This document shows positions 13,490 through 24,253 of a stretch of DNA of 64,000 bases, piece by piece (the stretch's first letter is position 1; the number at the start of each line of letters is the position of its first letter). The position numbers and the translations under genes were made by a program. The notes under the pieces were generated by a model. The model had not been told where the DNA came from and made no database searches. It saw only the letters and a program-made list of their open reading frames with translations. Location: contig BJOX01000009.1 in assembly GCA_009731375.1 (NCBI GenBank), positions 652,822 to 716,821 of the forward strand, written 5' to 3'. Source of the DNA: Paulinella micropora. Its lineage: Eukaryota > Cercozoa > Imbricatea > Euglyphida.

Positions 13490-14660
13490 TATCATACTAC
13501 TTGTACGTGTTTGTTATGTACCAGCAAGATGGAAGGAAATAGTGTGCCCATTAAATCCTGCAGACAAATATAGTACACATACAAGGTACGCATGAATCGT
13601 AGCTATAGAGTGCATGTGCACATTGCATGCACACATACATATTATCATACACCCACAGCATGTACATGTACATAAACTTTCTTTGTCGCTCCTGCTGTTA
13701 CTCCTAATGTACTGGCATCGTTTGTTCTGTATGGTATGTGCTGCCAATTCAGAAACCCTTTTGAGTTTCTTGATTTTACGTATTACTGTTCCATTTTCTT
13801 CATAACTTGAGTACCACTATTTCGTGAGAACTTTCTAATGTCTATGTTTTGCATCTTACCAGGTAAAGAAATTAGCACAAAGAGATGAGATATTGTAAAG
13901 AAAAGCAGGTCTGAACTTCAGAACTATGAAACCTAAGTTAAGTAGTCTTTCTACTTTCTCATTTCTTTGTCAGTTCCTTGAGATGCAGCAGCCTTTATTA
14001 TGCCTCTCTAGATACTCGAAGCCTCTTACTCTAATGTAATAACTTATCGCCTTTTTTTTTTTCGTCTTTTAATGTGTAGCAATTGTACTATAAACTTGTT
14101 CAAAATCTTATTAAGAACACTAACTAAACTTATTAATATTGTAGTCTGCCTTAACATCTAAATATCCATAAGTCCGTTACTAAGTTCGCTCACCCTATCG
14201 TCCGCAGCGCCGCCTTAGTAGTACTTTAGTGGTAAAGCAGTTCCCTTTACGGAAACTATATGATGCTTTTTTCCCTTTTTCCGGACCACATGGCAAATCA
14301 CCGGTCGAGGTAGAACCCGGACACTCCACCTTCCGCCTGTCTTTACGAGTCACTCTACCTTTCCCGTTGGTCTTTGCGAAAAACCGTTACGTCCGCACTT
14401 TCACGGACTACTGAATTCGCCGGTAACGGTACCCAATAAACCCTGGCCACGGGTGGCGCGGATGGAAAAATCAAACGTTTGCACTGTCAAGGAGAAATGC
14501 CGATACCTGTGGATGGCTCCTCCGGTGTGAGAGTGAAGAACGTTTGATTTTAAATACATGGTACAGGTTTTGTCTTATCTACCTATCTGAGTTATCTGTC
14601 TGTCTATTTGTTGTTAGTGATCTCTATATACTGAAGATTTTGTCTTTTTGTCTGTTTCCA
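13490..14660. other. unique sequence without a recognised gene
   Basis: About 1.2 kb of mostly AT-rich non-repetitive DNA. A possible exon follows tgtaccag at 13523 (plus; reads A-R-W-K-E-I-V-C-P-L-N-P) but has no clear donor. 14160-14540 is more GC-balanced; no tRNA, rRNA or protein family is recognised there. Confidence 0.4.
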
Positions 14661-14669
14661 CTTGCTCAG

Positions 14670-14768
14670 ACACAAACCCACGTTAGAAATAAAAATCTCG
14701 CAGGCGAGCAGCAATATAAAATGAAGGGTGTTATATCGGGAAAAAATACTCCCAAATACGTCTCGCTG
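14670..14768 (+). CDS. internal exon, unknown basic protein
   Basis: 99 nt (33 codons, phase 0 at both ends) lie between a good 3' splice site (tttccacttgctcag) and a consensus 5' splice site (CTG|GTGAGT). The peptide is basic and polar (TQTHVRNKNLAGEQQ, then MKGVISGKNTPKYVSL). No family is recognised. Just downstream begins 2.7 kb of (CATA)n, which would be its intron. This is one of the best-supported exon islands in the left part of the window because both splice signals and the frame agree. Confidence 0.5.
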
Positions 14769-14829
14769 GTGAGTTTCTTTCTGATTTTTCTCGTTTCTTC
14801 CAAACATGAGTAAAAAAAAACACCATACA

Positions 14830-14919
14830 TAAAAGCATAAATACACAGTACATACAGACATACATACATATGAACATACATATGTATGTATGTACATACA
14901 TATGTCATACATACATACA

Positions 14920-14950
<31 letters not shown>

Positions 14951-15277
14951 GTCATACATACAATGTACATACATACATACATACATACATGCATACATAC
15001 ATACATACATACATACATACATACATACATACATAAGATCTTACATACATACATTACATGCATACATACATACATGCATACATACATACATACATACATA
15101 CATACATACATACATACATGCATGCATACATACATACATACATACATACATACATACATACCTACATACATACATACATACATGGATGCATGCATGCATA
15201 CATACATACATACATACATACATACATACGTACATACATACATACATGCATGCATACATACATACAATGTAAATACA

Positions 15278-15309
<32 letters not shown>

Positions 15310-15338
15310 CATACATACATACATACATGCATACATAC

Positions 15339-15369
<31 letters not shown>

Positions 15370-15875
15370 CATACATACCTATACATACATACATACATAC
15401 ATACATACATACATACATACATTACATACATTACATACATACATACATACATACATTACATACATTACATACATATATTGCATACATTACATACATACAC
15501 CACATACATACATACATACATACATACAAACATACATACAAACATACAAACAACAACAACAACAACAGCAACAGCAACAACAACAACAACAACAACAACA
15601 ACAAAAACACACACACCCACATAACATACATACATACATACATACATACATACATACATACATAACATACATAACATACATAACATACATAACATACATA
15701 GCATACATACATACATACATACATACATCTTAAAACATCTTAAAACATACATACCTGCATACATGCATGCATGCATACATACATAAATACATACATACAT
15801 ACATACATACATACATACATACATGCATGCATGCATGCATGCATACATACATACATACATGCATACATGCATACA

Positions 15876-15907
<32 letters not shown>

Positions 15908-16308
15908 CATACATACATATCATACATACATACATACATACATACATACATACATACTTACATACTTACATACTTACATACTTACATATTTACATACATA
16001 CATACATTCATACGTACATACGTACATACATACATAAATACATACATACATACATACATACATACATACACACATACATACACACATACTACATACATAC
16101 ATACATACGTACATACATACATACACACATTTATACATACATATACGTACGTACGTACGTACATACATACATACATACAGACAGACAGACAGACACTACA
16201 TACATACACTACATATATACATACATACATACAGACATACATACAGACATACATACATACATACATGCATGCATACATATGTACATACACATACATACAT
16301 TACATACA

Positions 16309-16339
<31 letters not shown>

Positions 16340-16864
16340 CATGCATACATGGATGCATGCATACATGCATACATACATGCATACATAACTTGCATAACTT
16401 ACATCCATAACACGTACATACAGACATACAGACAAACCGACATACAGACATACAGACATACAGACATAGATACAGATAGACAGACAGACAGACATACATA
16501 AATTACATAAATACATCATACATACATACATACATACATACAGACATACATATATACATATATACATACATACATACATACATACATACTTACATACATA
16601 CATACATACATACATGCATACATACATACATGCAGCATGCATACATACATGCATGCATACATACATGCATGCATACATACATGCATGCATGCATGCATGC
16701 ACATACATACATACGTACATTGATATGTATATACATATGTGTATAAACATATAAAAACGCGCAACCTTTTTTCATATACATAAATGCATACATACATACA
16801 TAAATACATAAATACATAAATACATACATACATACATACATACATGCATGCATGCATGCATACA

Positions 16865-16896
<32 letters not shown>

Positions 16897-17016
16897 CACA
16901 TATACACATGCATGCATGCATACATACATACATACATACATACATATACATACATACATAACATACATACATAAAATACATAACATACATACATACATAC
17001 ATACATACATACATAA
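14830..17016. repeat. 2.2-kb (CATA)n array
   Basis: Mostly CATA with CATG, CATT, CACA, GACA and ACGT variants; an (AAC)n block at 15548-15604 and short (ATTACATAC) blocks. The orientation is CATA on the plus strand throughout. No exon-like island is evident. Confidence 0.92.
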
Positions 17017-17510
17017 CAGCATGCATGCATACATTATATTACATTACATCACATTACATCACATCACATTACATTACATTACATTACATTACAATAAATT
17101 ACATTACAATAAATTACATTACATTACATTACATTACATTACATTATGCATGCATGCATACATACATGCATACATATATATATACATACATATACATACA
17201 TACATACATACATACACATACACACACATACATACATACATACATACATACATACATACACAGCATGCATGCATACATTATATTACATTACATGACATTA
17301 CATTACATTACATTACAATACATTACATTACATTACATTACAGCACAACATTACAGCACAATATTACATTACATTACATTACATTACATTGTATTGCATT
17401 GCATTACCTTACATTATATTTGATTACATGACATTACATTACATTACATTACAGCATGACATAGCATGACATAACATGACATAACATAACACAACATAAC
17501 ACAATATAAC
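17017..17510. repeat. (ATTAC)n pentanucleotide blocks, duplicated
   Basis: Two blocks of (ACATT)n, 17035-17150 and 17277-17455, each begin with the same lead-in (agcatgcatgcatacatta). A higher-order unit of about 242 bp containing both CATA and ACATT repeats has therefore been duplicated. The second block decays into CATGAC/CATAAC variants. Confidence 0.85.
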
Positions 17511-17880
17511 ATTCTGCAGTCTATTTATGCATGCGTCCATCCGTGTATGCATTTGAACATACTTGCGTGACCGCATCGCATGTGTGTACGTTTGTCTGCA
17601 TATATTTATGTATTTCTGTGTGTGTGTGTGTGTGTGTGTGCGTGCGTGTGTGTGTCCAGGACCCGGAGGAGAAGGGCGCCACGCCGGGCTACAGTGATGG
17701 GGGTAGCTCACATACAAACAAACATACATACATGCATGCATCATACATACATGCATACATACATACATACATACATACATACATACATACATACATGCAT
17801 ACATATTATACATACATGCATACATACATACAGTACATACAGTACATACAGACAGACAAACAGGCAGACAGACAGACCTA
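17511..17880. repeat. (TG)n and (CATA)n around a unique island
   Basis: A (TG)n tract ends at about 17655 and (CATA)n runs from 17710 to 17870. The island between them is described as a possible exon. Confidence 0.8.
17660..17702 (+). CDS. possible small exon, unknown
   Basis: 43 nt between gtgtgtgtccag and GGGG|GTAGCT, reading D-P-E-E-K-G-A-T-P-G-Y-S-D-G. The (TG)n microsatellite directly upstream would serve as the 3' splice-site tract. The acidic/Gly peptide looks like coding sequence, but the length is short and the strand rests on splice signals alone. Confidence 0.35.
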
Positions 17881-18000
17881 ACTACAAGAACTAACAGTTT
17901 TAAAGTTACAGATTTGGTATCTTATGTTTGTGATGTATGTCATGTATGCTGTGTTCTTTACGCGGGGTATGCAGGTCACGAGAACTTACAACTGTGAGCT

Positions 18001-18008
18001 TACACACG

Positions 18009-18040
<32 letters not shown>

Positions 18041-18703
18041 AGAAGAAGAAGAAGAAGAAGAAGAAGAAGAAGAAGAAGNNNNNNNNNNNNNNNNNNNNNN
18101 NNNNNNNNNNNNNNNNNNNNNNNNNNNNNNNNNNNNNNNNNNNNNNNNNNNNNNNNNNNNNNNNNNNNNNNNNNNNNNNNNNNNNNNNNNNNNNNNNNNN
18201 NNNNNNNNNNNNNNNNNNNNNNNNNNNNNNNNNNNNNNNNNNNNNNNNNNNNNNNNNNNNNNNNNNNNNNNNNNNNNNNNNNNNNNNNNNNNNNNNNNNN
18301 NNNNNNNNNNNNNNNNNNNNNNNNNNNNNNNNNNNNNNNNNNNNNNNNNNNNNNNNNNNAAGAAGAAGAAGAAGAAGAACAAGAAGAACAAGAAGAAACA
18401 AGAAGAAAGAAAGAAGAAAGAAGAAGAAAGAAGAAAGAAGAAGAAAGAAGAAAGAAAGAAGAAAGCAGAAAGAAGAAAGAAAAAAGAAGAAAGAAGAAAG
18501 AAGAAAGAAAGAAGAAAGAAGAAAGAAGAAAGAAGAAAGAAGAAAGAAAGAAAGAAAGAAGCAAGAAGAAAGAAGAAAGAAGAAAGAAGAAAGAAGAAAG
18601 AAGAAGGAAGAAGGAAGAAAGAAGAAAGAAGAAAGAAGAGAGAAGAGAGAAGAAAGAAGAAGAAAGAGAAGAAGAAAGAGAAGAAGAAAGAGAAGAAGAA
18701 AGA

Positions 18704-18750
<47 letters not shown>

Positions 18751-18782
18751 AGAAGAAGAAGAAGAAACAACAGAAGAAGAAG
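18001..18782. repeat. (GAA)n purine tract interrupted by a gap
   Basis: GAA/AAG repeats on both sides of an assembly gap (N 18079-18359), with GAAA and GAGA variants to the right. The Lys/Glu or Phe/Ser open frames across it are translations of the repeat. Confidence 0.93.
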
Positions 18783-18874
18783 ACTCTGTATGTCATGTAA
18801 GTCATGTATGTCACGTATGTTATATATGCTGTGTATGCTGTGTGTGTTGTGTATAGAATAGTGTGTTTATGCAG

Positions 18875-18940
18875 AGATATTGTTTACATTCTCACACATG
18901 TTGAAAAACTTAATGAAGGGGAATGGACAGAGCCTGAGTT
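18875..18940 (+). CDS. possible internal exon, unknown
   Basis: 66 nt after gtgtttatgcag, reading D-I-V-Y-I-L-T-H-V-E-K-L-N-E-G-E-W-T-E-P-E-L before GTGTAT. The amphipathic, Glu-rich peptide looks like real coding sequence. The donor is not preceded by G, unlike the other exons here. Strand and boundaries need RNA evidence. Confidence 0.4.
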
Positions 18941-19077
18941 GTGTATGTGTGTGTGTGTGTGTGTTTTTTTTTTGTTTTTTTTTGTTGGGGGGGGGGGGGG
19001 GGAACTTTTTGGGCAATCTGTATGAAGTATATGTCATACTACATGTATACGTACACATGAATGTGTCGGTATGTACG

Positions 19078-19280
19078 CGTACGTACGTACGTACGTATGC
19101 ATGCATGTATGTATGTATGTATGTATGTATCTATGTATTTATGTTATGTATGTATGTTATGTATGTTATGTATGTTAGTTATGTATGTTAGTTATGTATG
19201 TTAGTTATGTATTTATGTATTTATGTATGTATGTATGTATGTACGTATGTCTGTCATGTATGTTATGTATGTATATGTTT
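19078..19280. repeat. (ACGT)n/(GTAT)n array
   Basis: Starts as self-complementary ACGT and passes into GTAT and TTATG variants. Confidence 0.88.
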
Positions 19281-19288
19281 ATGAACAG

Positions 19289-19332
19289 AGGGCTATCGAG
19301 ACAACCCTACGTCCTCCATTGCTATGGCGCAG
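19289..19332 (+). CDS. possible small exon, unknown
   Basis: 44 nt between tttatgaacag and CGCAG|GTGTAC. One frame reads G-Y-R-D-N-P-T-S-S-I-A-M-A-Q. It lies between (GTAT)n upstream and (CATA)n downstream. Confidence 0.35.
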
Positions 19333-19533
19333 GTGTACATACATACATACATAAATACATAAATACATACACACATACATACATACATACATACAAATAT
19401 AATATATTTTTGCATGCATTTATGCGGTATTTATCTGAATTTACTTGCGTGGTTGCGTGTGTTTGCATGCATGTAATTTTCTGTATGTATTTATGTCCCC
19501 CCTCCTTGTTCTTCGATCTGGACATGCAGCTAA

Positions 19534-19581
<48 letters not shown>

Positions 19582-19582
<1 letters not shown>

Positions 19583-19912
19583 ATCCTGTTCCCTCAGGGT
19601 GCCCTTTCTCGCTTGTTGAGCCCGGAATAAAACCCACAGTGCTCTGTCGGTTTATACTAGACTGTCGAACAGTCTCGAAACTCCATCTGCTTACTGGGCC
19701 CTCTGTAATGGAGGTGGGAGCTCGTTCTGCAAGGGGCGCTTTATGGAACGAGCCCTGGCCCCGCCTGGTACTAGGAAGCTTTGGTATTGCCTGTATCAGT
19801 CCCTTCCGTGCAAACATCACGGCTTAGCTGGGCATCGGGTTAATACTTTACCCACAAACTTCCTGGTTGACGAAATCAGAAGCTCCTTTTTTCTGACATT
19901 AGTCGATATTTC

Positions 19913-19914
<2 letters not shown>
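19582..19914. repeat. 330-bp dispersed repeat, inverted copy (TCTA-flanked)
   Basis: Reverse complement of 6106-6438 with only a few differences by eye. It sits precisely between (TCTA)n at 19536-19581 and (TCTA)n at 19913-19965; in the element's own orientation both copies touch GATA repeat. Confidence 0.85.
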
Positions 19915-19964
<50 letters not shown>

Positions 19965-19966
19965 CG

Positions 19967-20301
19967 GCTAGTGTCGATAATTCGAAACGTGAAAACACAC
20001 CTGCCTTGGCGGCCAGAGCGGCACCCCCGGAGTGGCCGCCAAGGCCCGCACTGTTTTTGGCCGAAGAAGTCGGGGCAATACCCCTGCCGCCAAGAACGAG
20101 GGTTCTGAGCCCGAATACAGACTTGGTCAGATTAATAACTTTATTAGAAGAACTTTCACAGAGGCTGGGCAAGCTAGAGGAAATGCTTTATAAGCTACGA
20201 GCCGAGGAGCAGTTGCAAAGCAATTTGCAAACAGCCGCGTAGAAGAGCTGGAGGGCAAGTTTGCGGCGCTGCACGAAAATTCTTTGGGCGTCCACTTTTA
20301 A
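19967..20301 (+). pseudogene. coiled-coil ORF with one frameshift
   Basis: Open without an ATG from the (TCTA)n edge. A Pro/Arg-rich part is followed by a leucine-heptad stretch (LVRLITLLEELSQRLGKLEE, then M-L-Y-K-L-R-A-E-E). At about 20212-20220 the coiled coil continues in the +1-shifted frame (A-N-S-R-V-E-E-L-E-G-K-F-A-A-L) to a TAA at about 20299. A single missing base explains the break. No family is recognised. A tandem 18-bp duplication (cttttaatcgcttgacac) follows immediately. Confidence 0.4.
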
Positions 20302-20319
20302 TCGCTTGACACTTTTAAT

Positions 20320-20640
20320 CGCTTGACACCTGCAAGACCTCTTTGAGGGATCCGACGCCCAGAGTGCTGCTCAAGGGAAGGGCTCCGGCTCGGAGACGGA
20401 GAGAGGTCTTGTCGAGCAGCCAGCTCTCGAGCGCGGGCCAGCCCATGACCCAGGAGGCGTCAGGCTTCGTGCCAGCCAGCCTGGCTCTTCGCTCAGCAGC
20501 CCAAGGTAGCAAAGATAGGTTCGAATTTTTTTGCGCTTGCTGGTCCAAGTCCCTGTTATTTATTCTTCGCGGCCTCTTGCAGGATAAAACTGATTTCGTT
20601 GGTGTAACAAAGCCACAAATGGTGCCGCCTGATTGCTGAG
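20320..20640. other. unassigned coding-like stretch
   Basis: Both strands are open here. The minus strand reads S-L-L-P-W-A-A-E-R-R-A-R-L-A-G and ends near 20315. One plus frame (L-Q-D-L-F-E-G-S-D-A-Q) would continue the coiled-coil ORF upstream. Neither reading has an independent anchor. Confidence 0.2.
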
Positions 20641-20661
20641 CACTGCGCCCTTTTTTTTTCC

Positions 20662-20765
20662 TATCTGGTACTTGTTTGAAATAAAAATCGTTTTGCCTGT
20701 GATGAAACACTGCAATCTGGTACTTGTTTGAAATAAAAATCGTTTTGCCTGGGATGAAACACTGC
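20662..20765. repeat. 52-bp tandem duplication
   Basis: Two adjacent copies (core ttgaaataaaaatcgttttg), differing by about one base. Confidence 0.9.
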
Positions 20766-21480
20766 AAGGATGATACAGAGAACCGGGCGCCCGGTCTGCC
20801 TTTCCGCGAGAATCCGATAGAAATTGAGTTGCATGGTGTACTTGTGGAAGTTGGCGTTGGGCAGGTCTGCGCAGACCTTAAACTCTGTCTCGCCGGCCCG
20901 GTAGGGCGTCTTGCGCAATTGTTTGCTGCGTTTCCAGTCGACTAGATAGAGACACATAGTGCACGGGCAGAGATAGAGCATGTCGCAAGAACCAACCACC
21001 AAGTACTTGCGAGACAAGATTTACAGCTCTGTACGCTAGGTGACACAGCCCTTGGCGAGCACTACGCTCTCATGGAAGCGGTGGAATTGAACATACTCAG
21101 CGCCAAGCTTCTCCGGTAGCAGGCACTGCACCGCGGGAATAACATCGTTGCCAGTAAAAGCTCTCGATGTAGGCGTGCAGGCGGGTGCCGTCGTCTCGCG
21201 CCGCGTCCCACTCGGCCGCAATCTCTTCTTCTGAGCGCTTTTGTCTGTTGGCAATGCCACGAAGCAAAGCCTCGCGTGGAAACTCGGGGGAAAATGAACT
21301 TAATAGGGAGGAGACGCTGCAGGGCAAGGGCAACCACTGCTTTGCATCTAGCAGCAGTTTGTACAAGTGAGGCACTGCCTCAAACATTACTTCTCCATCC
21401 GTAGGTAAGAGGTGCAGTCTAGCGAGCACGTCGCACTCCTCTTTGTTTTTCTATACAAACACTTCCAGTTGCTTCAGGCT
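20766..21480 (-). pseudogene. PD-(D/E)XK nuclease pseudogene
   Basis: Read on the minus strand from about 21480. A helical region (SVSSLLSSFSPEFP...; AAEWDAARDDGTRLHAYIE) resembles the start of lambda-exonuclease/Cas4-like nucleases, with G-x2-L-H-x2-I-E. Next come V-V-G-S-C-D-M-L-Y, L-V-D-W-K-R-S-K, and M-Q-L-N-F-Y-R-I-L-A-E. These give D, D-x-K and Q-x3-Y in the order of the PD-(D/E)XK core. It is broken by in-frame TAG and TAA codons (about 21030-21045 and 21450) and one frameshift near 21120. Family membership rests on motifs only. Such nucleases are common in large DNA viruses and phages and are also found in cells, so origin is open. Confidence 0.5.
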
Positions 21481-21652
21481 CTGCGTAGTTGAAACAATAA
21501 AACAAGCGGCACCAGAGAATTCTTGCCACGCACTTGCCTCTCGCACTGCACCCTCTCGTTTCACTTGCGCCCCCTTCACCTCTTTTTTTTCTTTTGTTGT
21601 TGATTTTTGTTTTCCTCTATTTTCGGTGCCAGGCTAGGGGGTGGCTGCCGGG

Positions 21653-21771
<119 letters not shown>

Positions 21772-21808
21772 AAGTGCGCAGCCCACCCCTCCGCTCTTTC
21801 TCCCGCCC

Positions 21809-21847
<39 letters not shown>

Positions 21848-21919
21848 TTATGACAATAAAGAATTAACAAACCAAAATATTTGAGACACCAAAACCGCGT
21901 CACTGCACGTAGTTAAGAG

Positions 21920-22960
21920 AACCCAGACTGGATGGTACAGAACACTGTCCTTATTCTTGGCGGAGGAATTGTAGTGCATCAAAATTAGAATTACAGACGT
22001 TGCAAACGTGACATAGGCTGCAGTGATAGTCTGCACATGCCCGCGCCGAGTGGGCGCCGAGCAAACACATGCAGACGTATAGAAGCCAAGCGGCCGTGAG
22101 TGCCAATCCCAGACGGACAAGTGCCCACGCTTGCCCGCCGGGCCAGACCCCACCGGTATTGAGCAGTATCAGTGCTGATAAGTAGGTTAAGCCAAGCAGA
22201 ATTAGGTGCGCTACCACCAAACCAGGCAGAGGGGGCGGGCTTGCTTCGCACATAAACACCAGCATAACCAAAACATGAGTTTGCGACAAAACCCACTGTA
22301 CGACGCGTTCGTACTTCACGTAATAGTAGAGTTTCCAGAGCAACCACTGCGCGGAAACAGCTCCGTCGCAGTTTGTTTCGCTGGCCAGCCCTCTGTACAA
22401 TTAAAGTGTTAGCCTGCGGTTGAGACAGAGCACGCTGCCTCCGGCAAAGTCAGATATAAGCGCAGGGAACAGCTTACTCTGCCTGGTATGGCCTGCCAAG
22501 TCCTGTACCTATTGGACAGCAGCAATGTGCAGCACGTTGCCACGTAAAACCAGAATTCTATTATGGCCAAGAGCCTTAAAATTGTGTGTAGGCGTTGGGG
22601 AAAATGTGGCCGCGTTTCAATATTTTTTACGCTGCTTCTTTTTTGGGCGACATGAGTTCTTCCTGGGACGCCGGAGCTTCCTGTTGCGATGAAAGTCTTA
22701 ATCATCTGTGTCTTTCTGGCCAAGAATCCCAATTAAAAACTCAAGCAGCCAAGGCAGCTGCAAGTAATGAACCAGAGCACTATGAGCACAGATTTTCTTT
22801 GCCTGCTAGCAACGACAGCAACAAAGATAGGAATGTGTACAGTGCGTGTCCAGTCACGATTGCTAGCACCAGTTGTTGGTAGGGTATTAAATTCATGCCC
22901 TTTCGCTTACTTTTATAAAGTCCTGGCTTTAAGTGGCCTGCTGCGGGGTGGGGGGGGGGG
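21920..22960 (-). pseudogene. multi-span membrane protein, frames broken
   Basis: On the minus strand, hydrophobic stretches follow in order: Q-Q-L-V-L-A-I-V-T-G-H-A-L-Y-T-F (about 22880), L-L-E-F-L-I-G-I-L (about 22740), I-L-R-L-L-A-I-I-E-F-W-F-Y-V (about 22560), then V-L-V-M-L-V-F-M, G-L-V-V-A-H-L-I-L-L-G-L and L-G-L-A-L-T-A-A-W-L-L-Y-V-C in one frame (22400-21951). They lie in different frames, so either a 6-7 span protein has picked up frameshifts or several small membrane proteins are adjacent. A Cys/His cluster (C-x6-C-H-V-C-N-V-C) ends the last frame. The family is unknown. Confidence 0.35.
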
Positions 22961-22963
22961 GGA

Positions 22964-23077
22964 NNNNNNNNNNNNNNNNNNNNNNNNNNNNNNNNNNNNN
23001 NNNNNNNNNNNNNNNNNNNNNNNNNNNNNNNNNNNNNNNNNNNNNNNNNNNNNNNNNNNNNNNNNNNNNNNNNNNNN
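22964..23077. other. assembly gap (N) after a G run
   Basis: 114 N, preceded by a G-rich run at about 22947-22962. Confidence 0.95.
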
Positions 23078-23140
23078 AGGCCAGCCGTACTTTGGGTTGT
23101 AAAAAAGAAGAGTCTCAGAAGCAAGGTATGGCCCCTAGCT

Positions 23141-23386
23141 ATGATAGATCTGGATTTGGTCCGCCTAGCCGAGTGGCTTTCGGAAGCAGAGAGATATTTG
23201 AATAACACGGCAGCGGCGTTCTCTCCGCTGGCACAGAGCGGCTGGCCCGGCCTACACAAGTTAGGTGCCTACCTCTGGTGGGCTTTGTTACTTTTAATTT
23301 TGTGGGTTGTGCTGGTAACCGCCAAGGTGTGCGCTCGCAGCGTGGCGCAAGCCACCCCGGCGCTTGCTCCGCCCGGAACTGCTTAG
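23141..23386 (+). CDS. 81-residue protein with one membrane span
   Basis: A near-initial Met codon opens a frame with an acidic/polar N-terminal half (L-A-E-W-L-S-E-A-E-R-Y-L, likely amphipathic helix), one clear transmembrane segment (W-W-A-L-L-L-L-I-L-W-V-V-L-V) at about residues 46-60, and a short Ala/Pro tail to TAG. No family is recognised. It sits between the membrane-protein remnants and an opposing ORF, in a compact intron-less stretch. Confidence 0.4.
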   Translation: MIDLDLVRLAEWLSEAERYLNNTAAAFSPLAQSGWPGLHKLGAYLWWALLLLILWVVLVTAKVCARSVAQATPALAPPGTA

Positions 23387-23611
23387 TCTTGCTCAGTAGC
23401 TCCCCGGCGCAGCTCGTCCAGGACGGGCGCAATGTGCGACTCTGGGAGGCGATCCCCCGCCGGCTCGCCGTACAGGTAGTGGGCAAGCTCCTGTGCCGCT
23501 TGGCGTTGGTTGGTGCTACTAGGCTGCATCGTCTTTGTCCCAGTGCCGTACCAGTCCTCCATGGTGTCCGGCGAGGGGGGTAGAGGTTGTCTCCGGTGTG
23601 CTTTATTTCTT

Positions 23612-23680
<69 letters not shown>

Positions 23681-24190
23681 NNNNNNNNNNNNNNNNNNNN
23701 NNNNNNNNNNNNNNNNNNNNNNNNNNNNNNNNNNNNNNNNNNNNNNNNNNNNNNCCCCCCCCCCCCCCCACCACCACCACCACCACCACCAGCTCCGTCG
23801 TCGTCGGGCCCCGCTGGCCGCGGGGCCGTCTCCTGCATAGACCAAACAGGCCATAGAGCCACTCGGGTGGGAGGACTCAATCGCCAAGTATCCGGTAGTC
23901 GTGTCACCACGGAGCCAAAACTGGCGCCCGATTTGCATAACTGTCGTACGCTTTCTTTCCACTGACGATAAAAGGCCTCATCACGGCTTCTGGTGGTGCC
24001 CCGCAGCGGACCGCTTACACCGACTACCGTGTAACTTTGCTTTGCCCAAGAAACACGCTGTTCCAGCATAGCTTTCACGCCAAATCCAATGGATTTGCCA
24101 GGCGCCGCATACTTGCTGCCCGGACGAAGGCTAGGGCTGCTCCGCCGCGCAGGCGAGTGCATGCAACGCCGATAGGGTGGCCTCGCAGAC
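23387..24190 (-). pseudogene. unknown ORF interrupted by a gap
   Basis: The minus-strand frame from about 24162 has a basic N-terminal half (KSIGFGVKAMLEQ...; E-A-F-Y-R-Q-W-K-E-S-V-R-Q-L). A poly-G/GGT stretch and the N gap 23681-23754 interrupt it, and a C-terminal part follows (A-A-Q-E-L-A-H-Y-L-Y-G-E-P) ending near 23383. The low-complexity core (poly-C on the plus strand, 23613-23680) is likely an assembly problem. Function unknown. Confidence 0.3.
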
Positions 24191-24253
24191 GTTTCTCTCG
24201 CGAGTACGGGTTGGCGATGACTTCGCAGGGAATAGTGTCAGCGGGATGGTGGA

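Noticed and set aside
14160-14420. tRNA-like or snRNA gene (tttagtggtaaagc..., ggtcgaggtagaacccgg)
   Set aside because: No cloverleaf with matching stems could be drawn.
18001-18856. Long Lys/Glu or Phe/Ser coding frame
   Set aside because: It is the (GAA)n repeat, with part of it an N gap.
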